Position numbers and translations under genes: made by a program. This document shows positions 7,694 to 12,039 of a stretch of DNA of 12,039 bases, one piece after another. Source of the DNA: Paraglomus occultum (taxonomy: Eukaryota; Glomeromycota; Glomeromycetes; Paraglomerales; Paraglomeraceae); contig CAJVPJ010001135.1 in assembly GCA_910592205.1 (NCBI GenBank), forward strand, positions 1 through 12,039, in the 5' to 3' direction. Each line of letters starts with the position of its first letter. Position 1 is the stretch's first letter. Under the pieces are notes generated by a model, which saw only the letters and a list, made by a program, of their open reading frames with translations, had not been told where the DNA came from and ran no database searches.

Positions 7694-9078
7694 TCAGACC
7701 AACCAAACTAATGATTTATCCAACATAATTTGCTTTTTTTGAATATGAACTTGGTTGTAATTGAAGGCTTCTTGTAACAATTTATTGACATCATGATCTG
7801 CACTTTCTTCACAGTCAATAGCTAAGTCATACGTGTTATATATTACTAAAACAAATTATGGAAAAATATTCTTGAATAGAAATTGCTTGCCATTTTACTA
7901 AATCTTAACTATTAATCTGGTTACAATATTTTTGATTGCTCGTCGTCTCACTAAATCAGGGCTTGTTTGTCTGGAAGACAAGTTAAACTGTTTAACTTGT
8001 GCAATAAATACGGGTTTATGATAGATGAGTTTACGTTGAATGTGTGTGTAAGCACATAATTCTATATCTAAAAGTGCTACCAGGTATTACAAACCCTTGC
8101 AAAGATGCATTTATGCTCTTTTTACATTAAAAGTAACCAAGAGATTGACCATTTCTGCTCAAGCGAGACGGAAAAAACAAACCTTTAAGCGTCAGGTTAA
8201 CTACCACGCGGTAAGTATAGGGCAATCGATAATCAACTTTGGAGCTTATAAAATAGCCGTTAATTATTTTGTCGATATTGAGATAATCTTGGTGAATATT
8301 TGTCAGTGATGAATGTCGGGCGAAATGATTGCTTTTCCGTCAAATCTATTACGATCCTCATAATCAATTCCGTACACGCCAAGCTCTCGACTGCTAATTA
8401 AACTGTAATATACCTTTATTTTATTGATGTATTGGTTGGAAAGTTTATTCTAGAGTAAATACAGGCTTATAATGATTACGATATAGAAATTAAGTAAAGA
8501 AATAGAAAGATCGGTCTACTAATTGACAAACTAATTATAGTAATATGAACTAATTTATACTACAATTATTCTAAGTCGAATAACCTAATGTCATTATCAA
8601 ATTTTCGTAATCGACTAGGATGACAGCACATAAAGTTACGTTATTTAATGCTCTGGCAATTATCTTAAATATTTGTTTGCAATTTACTAACGACAATTGT
8701 ATTTGCAATATTCATAACAAGCCAGAGCATATACTGTATTAGAAACTCGATCATCGAAAATTTCGAAAAAGCTTTGGGTCTGAATGCAATATCTGTTATA
8801 TCTTGTATATCTATACGATAATAAATTTTTATACGAGAATACTGTTTCCCCCTGAGAGTATAAAATACGTTAGCAAGTTGTGCTTAGAATAAGTATCCAG
8901 AATTTAAACACTTACATTATTGAAAACGAGTCGGTTCATAATGCGTCTAATTTGTTGAACTATACCGGCTTTGAACAATATGGACACAGAATCTGTAATT
9001 ATTCATCGCTAAGGTTTTGCATAAACAAATTAATATCGTTTGATGGCAATCAACACCTGTGAGAATATGCAGTCTCAT
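7694..9078 (-). CDS. Unrecognised many-exon gene, about 300 aa
   Basis: Exons: 9078-9057, 8992-8916, 8851-8692, 8614-8585, possibly an 11-nt exon 8530-8520, 8449-8353, 8287-8183, 8076-7910 (end uncertain) and 7845-7694. Introns of 64, 64, 77, 54, 70, 65, 106 and 64 nt fit the local pattern; one has CTGAC before its acceptor. Coding-looking stretches include ILFKAGIVQQIRRIMNRLVF, FFEIFDDRVSNTVYALACYE, SRELGVYGIDYED, YRLPYTYRVVVNLTLK, IQRKLIYHKPVFIAQVKQF and DLAIDCEESADHDVNKLLQE. The start MRLHILT follows an in-frame stop. The protein seems soluble, helical and rich in Tyr; no known motif is recognised. The last junction does not close: the donor GTTAAG is phase 0 but the final exon needs phase 1. 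The 11-nt microexon is needed to keep frame and is doubtful. It may be a working gene with an unusual junction, a sequence error, or a recent frameshift. Confidence 0.6.
7978..8000. repeat. Perfect 11-bp palindrome with 1-nt centre
   Basis: ACAAGTTAAAC (7978-7988), T, then GTTTAACTTGT (7990-8000) form a perfect inverted repeat. It lies inside an exon of the minus-strand 7694-9078 gene, coding around AQVKQFNLS, so coding constraint may explain it. It could form a hairpin in the mRNA. Confidence 0.6.
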
Positions 9079-9127
9079 TTATTAATATATTATAGAGTTG
9101 GAATCAACTTTTTAGTATGTCATTTTA

Positions 9128-9373
9128 TTAATTAAAACGGTGATACTAGTACAATCAGAGAAAACGTGCGATGATCGCCTTACTATTCATGTGAATATAA
9201 TGATTTTGTGTAATGCAATTTACCACGTGCTCGAAATTCAATTTCATGGTTGATTTATTAGTCTCAAAACACGCTGGGCAAATAGACCGAAAACGAGTGC
9301 CTCTTACACGACGTCGGGGCATGTGTGTTGTACAACTCTCGAGAAAAATGATTACAATAATGTTATCTAACAT
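9128..9373 (-). CDS. Very small gene with zinc-finger-like Cys/His motif
   Basis: The ATG at 9373 is 147 bp from the divergent PQ-loop start. The exon encodes a hydrophobic leader, then the basic PRRRVRGTRFRS and CPACFETNKSTMKLNFEH. Spliced from GTAAAT (9223) to TACTAG (9146), a 78-nt intron, it gives 55 aa ending FEHVYHRFN, so the ligands would be C-x2-C-x13-H-x2-H. Unspliced, the frame runs to 9155 (72 aa) with HVVNC, giving C-x2-C-x13-H-x3-C. Either could bind zinc, but spacing is slightly long for a classical finger. An inner ATG (9322) would remove the leader. AATAAA (9129-9124) overlaps the spliced stop. The next minus-strand gene starts 49 bp further on. Function unknown; existence uncertain. 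Confidence 0.33.
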
Positions 9374-9519
9374 GTTGTGTGTGTCAATATAAATGTCGCT
9401 GATAATAATTGATAGCCCACGAAATAGTTGAGCAGCTCACGCTACAGTATCTTCTTGGTTTCGAACTTGCCAAACTCTAAATTCAGGAATCGTTAATAGT
9501 TTTATACAAACAGTACAGT
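9374..9519. promoter_or_regulatory. Divergent promoter upstream of PQ-loop gene
   Basis: These 146 bp lie between the PQ-loop ATG (9520, plus) and the opposed ATG at 9373. The length matches the 149-bp gap at 2873-3021. No specific factor site or TATA element stands out. Confidence 0.4.
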
Positions 9520-10830
9520 ATGTTCGAACAGCCAGTAATTGAAAATGTATTTGCGATGCTTGGAACTTTGTTTTGCTCTTTTCAATTAGTTCCACAAGGT
9601 AATATAATTTTTCAAAAACTTCAAAATCTTTGTTATAACGCTAACAGCACAATTTTATACCTGTTACTAGCACACAAAAACTGGCGGCGTAAAAGCACAG
9701 AAGGTATTTAACTTTAATCAATTGGTATGGTATGGAACGGTCCGAGTTAATAATTGTTATTTTATGGCAGGACTATCATCAAATATGCTGCTTTTATGGG
9801 TTAGTATAAATTGCCATCAGATTGAGTAAGAAATCCGCACACTAACAGTATACGCTTTATTTAACAAAATAGTCATTTTCTTCAATACTTTTTGGGATAT
9901 ATACGATTATTGAGTCGTTATCTATACCTTTAATACTTCAACCACAATTATTCTGTATAATTGCATTATTCTGCAATGTTCAGTGTTTGTACTATGATCA
10001 GTACGATTACCCATTTGACAATGGGAGTATGAAAAGAAAGTTTAAGTACGGAATAGTGTTTGTGGTACGACTAATGGTACTAGGCGCTATACAAACAGCT
10101 GGAGTTATAGGAGTTAAGGTAAGCATGCTAGCAAATATTTAATTGGATGACAGACTAGCTGCGCTCAGTTTAATTTATTGTTTACGACTTGATATTTACA
10201 AGAGCAATAATGTTGGTATGATTTATCTTTGAAAGATTGCTAATGAAAAAGGAATAACGTGGCCTAAAACAACGTTGGGAATCATCCCAACCGTTATATT
10301 GTTGTGCGGATTTATTCCTCAGTTTTATGAAATATATCGTAAGTGACACAGTAAATTTTAATCTTATGATACCGAGTTATTAAACGACAGGGTCTCGTTT
10401 TTTGTTCAGGTGCGAAAATGGTCCAAGGAGTTTCTCTAATATTTATTGCACTTGACATATCTGGAGCGGCTTTCTCGACCTTGAGTTTGCGTGAGTATAA
10501 TAAAGACAACAATGACAGCTATTGTATGTGAGTTCACGAACCAATCAGAACAATACGGGTTGAATCCGTTTATATCATCCGTGTTTTGAATCCGTGTAAT
10601 GATAATCGGGATCTCACATACAAGTACTCGATTAAATCTGTTTTATAATCGACATTAACCCGGTGTGTAATTGTATTATTTTTATATTTATTATACTAGT
10701 GTTTCGTCCACCTCCGTTTGATACGTTGGCTGCAGCTGGTTATATTTGTATACTTATAGCTGATATAACTATTGTAATGTTGAGTTTTTTATTGCGACCA
10801 AATAAGGAATCGAAGCGGCTTTTAATGTAA
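9520..10830 (+). CDS. PQ-loop repeat membrane protein
   Basis: Seven exons (9520-9598, 9671-9703, 9771-9799, 9873-10118, 10236-10338, 10410-10490, 10700-10830) join in phase to 702 nt, 233 aa. Introns are 72, 67, 73, 117, 71 and 209 nt with GTAATA, GTATTT, GTTAGT, GTAAGC, GTAAGT and GTGAGT donors. The first PQ motif is Pro25-Gln26, followed by NWRRKSTEGLSSNMLLLW (30-47). The second is Pro157-Gln158 in GFIPQFYEIY, followed by GVSLIFIALDISGAAFSTLS. About seven hydrophobic segments fit the PQ-loop/MtN3 fold. Fungal members export amino acids or related small solutes, often from the vacuole/lysosome; the substrate here is not determined. NVQCLYYDQY (91-100) and FRPPPFDTLAAAGY (192-205) resemble a filamentous-fungal PQ-loop branch. 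Exons of 33 and 29 nt make it invisible to simple ORF searches. Confidence 0.92.
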
Positions 10831-11034
10831 TGCTTTTTACATATTTTAATTTTACTTTACATTAATTAAAACTAGAATAATATTGAAAGTTTGTGCCTCG
10901 TAATTATATTAATTTCTGACTGTTGGATACAGAGGTTATGTCTACAATATCCAATAAAAACGCTTTAGAGTTCGAAGTCAGCTAAGTGTTACAAATGAGT
11001 CGGTATCATAACATCGACAATCATTTCGTAGAAT
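10831..11034. other. 3' flank of the PQ-loop gene
   Basis: The flank is AT-rich with no open segment of note. AATAAA at 10953-10958 lies 123 nt past the stop and is the best polyadenylation candidate; AATAAT near 10875 is an alternative. Confidence 0.45.
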
Positions 11035-11083
11035 TTTTGCCGACAAGGATGTCAATTTCATCAAACATTTATTTTGCCGACAA
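11035..11083. repeat. Repeated TTTTGCCGACAA motif
   Basis: The 12-mer TTTTGCCGACAA occurs at 11035-11046 and 11072-11083, with a near copy (TTTTGCCGATAA) at 11241-11252. Three copies within 220 bp are unlikely by chance and suggest remnants of a repetitive element. Confidence 0.6.
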
Positions 11084-11088
11084 TTGTT

Positions 11089-11385
11089 TCACCAACAGTC
11101 AACTACCAGGAAAGAAATAATGTTGGTGAATGTTCGATTGTGAAACATTGTGTCTATCGATGTATTGATTGCCTCCCATTGCAAATATATGGGAAGCCTC
11201 ATAAAAATTTCTAATACTGCGGAAGTTTTTGTTTGGTCAATTTTGCCGATAACTTTAACGTTAAGTACATTTTTATCGCTGTCTCTTGATGCATCCTCAT
11301 GCACATGCTTTCCTGTTTTATAATTTCTTCATTCTCCATTCGTTCTATCAGCACTTCATTTTCTAAACTGTTTTCCGCACTAACC
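11089..11385 (-). pseudogene. Orphan coding-like segment, possibly a gene remnant
   Basis: The main exon 11312-11089 encodes a 74-codon frame (DASRDSDKNVLNVKVIGKID, later IYLQWEAINTSIDTMFHN) and ends at TGA, with AATAAA 15 nt beyond (11073-11068). Upstream, GTTAGT (11384) to AAAACAG (11313) would be a 72-nt intron of typical size, joining a fragment YEIRVLEG in phase. That fragment has neither an ATG nor an acceptor before its upstream stop, so the gene has no beginning. Alternatively the ATG at 11304 starts a 71-aa protein. A second frame over the putative intron (ENSLENEVLIERMENEEIIK) also looks coding. Part of the sequence (11255-11270) is duplicated at 11793-11808. It is most likely a decayed repeat-derived gene. 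Confidence 0.3.
11255..11270. repeat. 16-bp direct repeat, copy 1
   Basis: TTAACGTTAAGTACAT is identical to 11793-11808. It includes the palindrome TTAACGTTAA. The copies are about 540 bp apart, one inside the orphan ORF and one in non-coding DNA. Confidence 0.75.
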
Positions 11386-11710
11386 TTCTAATACACGAAT
11401 TTCGTAAATTTAATGTAGATCTTTAACGACCGTTCTTATATTACTATACCCGACCCACGCGCCCACCGGAGGCTAGCGCTTTTTATACTATTTTTCAATT
11501 TCAACATGTGACTAATACTCATTCACAATCTGTGACACTGTTGCATACTATCGCACTACATCAAACTTACTTTTACTGTGACTTTGACCAACTACAACGT
11601 CTTCTGTCAAAAAAGTTAAAATACTTTCATTAAAATAAAACTCCCATTATCATTACATTCATAAATAAATTAATATTTATTTTGATATTTCTTTATTCGT
11701 ATGTAAAAAT

Positions 11711-11740
11711 TTTGTCGTCCTTTTCTTTATTTACTCATAA
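11711..11740. repeat. Direct repeat block, copy 1
   Basis: TTTGTCGTCC followed by TTTTCTTTATTTACTCATAA matches the block at 11839-11866 with small indels. Flanking TATGTA/CATGTAT sequence is also shared. Confidence 0.75.
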
Positions 11741-11792
11741 AAAAAGTTATCAGGTGAGAATACAAACGAAACTGTTATGCGCCTTAACATTA

Positions 11793-11808
11793 TTAACGTT
11801 AAGTACAT
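11793..11808. repeat. 16-bp direct repeat, copy 2
   Basis: TTAACGTTAAGTACAT is identical to copy 1 at 11255-11270. Confidence 0.75.
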
Positions 11809-11838
11809 AATTTTTTTTATTTGCATGTATCTTTATTA

Positions 11839-11866
11839 TTTGTCGTCCTCTCTTTATTACTCATAA
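11839..11866. repeat. Direct repeat block, copy 2
   Basis: TTTGTCGTCC followed by TCTCTTTATTACTCATAA is a diverged copy of 11711-11740, 128 bp away, consistent with an old tandem duplication or adjacent copies of one element. Confidence 0.75.
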
Positions 11867-11881
11867 CCCTAATCCTAACCC
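11865..11881. repeat. Short telomere-like tract
   Basis: AACCCTAATCCTAACCC reads as two and a half units of AACCCT (TTAGGG on the other strand) with one substitution. TTAGGG is the usual fungal telomere unit. The tract is too short to be a telomere. Confidence 0.5.
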
Positions 11882-11964
11882 ATAAAATGATACGGCCCCA
11901 ACCCACTTCATCTAAATCTAGTCGCACCATCTGATTTTGCGTAAGATTATATAGCCTACAACTA

Positions 11965-12039
11965 CACTCAGTGGAAAAAAGTCACCGGACACTTTGTATA
12001 TTTGAATATTGCTCGGGATAATGTATAATAAAATGACTG
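11965..12039. mobile_element. Terminal repeat of a Tc1/mariner-like element, cut by window end
   Basis: After TA (11963-11964) comes CACTCAGTGGAAAAAAGTCA and then CCGGACACTTTG. TA followed by CACTCAGTGG...AAAAAAGT is the classic form of a Tc1/mariner terminal inverted repeat. The element would extend to the right; the other end and any transposase are outside the window. Confidence 0.65.

Larger units (their letters stand above)
11386..11964. other. Repeat-rich flank without a recognised gene
   Basis: This stretch holds the duplicated blocks and telomere-like tract listed separately. On the minus strand, a good acceptor (TTTTTTGACAG) and donor (GTAAGT at 11570) flank a 34-nt segment coding EDVVVGQSHSK near 11604-11571, but no partner exon was found. 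Otherwise nothing is seen. Confidence 0.4.

Noticed and set aside
8097-8309. Plus-strand 70-codon frame followed by GTAAGT
   Set aside because: It overlaps exons of the minus-strand 7694-9078 gene, which fit the local intron size and phase; start is TTG.
8880-9062. Plus-strand 60-codon frame
   Set aside because: It is antisense to exons 1-3 of the minus-strand gene and has a TTG start.
1-12039. CRISPR arrays, rRNA, riboswitches and bacterial operon signals
   Set aside because: Spliced genes and fungal protein families show eukaryotic nuclear DNA; no regular direct-repeat array or rRNA-like stretch is present.

Overview
The window looks like nuclear DNA of an AT-rich, early-diverging fungus. 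Two genes have clear fungal relatives: a TRP-like (Flc/Pkd2-type) membrane protein and a two-motif PQ-loop protein. All genes are split by GT-AG introns, most of them 64-79 nt. A Glomeromycotina/Mucoromycota-type genome would fit, especially with the mariner-like terminal repeat at the right edge, but the species cannot be fixed from sequence alone.

Layout. 1-1137 is AT-rich with no gene seen. 1204-2872 (-) is the TRP-like gene (2 exons, 483 aa). 3022-3517 (+) is a small 4-exon model. 3532-4057 (-) is a 4-exon, 102-aa model ending 14 bp from its convergent neighbour. 4357-4709 (+) is a 2-exon, 84-aa model. 4917-5860 (-) is a 5-exon model of about 142 aa. 6109-6909 (+) is a 4-exon, 156-aa model with faint resemblance to the Rad1 checkpoint-clamp subunit. 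7469-7653 is a short pogo/JRK-like non-autonomous transposon. 7694-9078 (-) is a many-exon gene coding an unrecognised protein of about 300 aa. 9128-9373 (-) is a very small gene with a zinc-finger-like motif. 9520-10830 (+) is the PQ-loop gene (7 exons, 233 aa, every junction in phase). 11035-12039 is repeat-rich, with a degraded-looking ORF, duplicated blocks, a telomere-like tract and the end of a Tc1/mariner-like element.

Neighbouring genes mostly alternate strand. Start codons face each other across 147-300 bp, and ends converge across 14 bp, 207 bp and one larger 784-bp gap that holds the transposon. Most of the middle genes were recovered by joining open segments shorter than 60 codons at GT-AG sites with matching phase. 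They are inferences of intermediate confidence, and their products are not recognised. No shared pathway is evident. The two recognisable proteins are both multi-pass membrane proteins.
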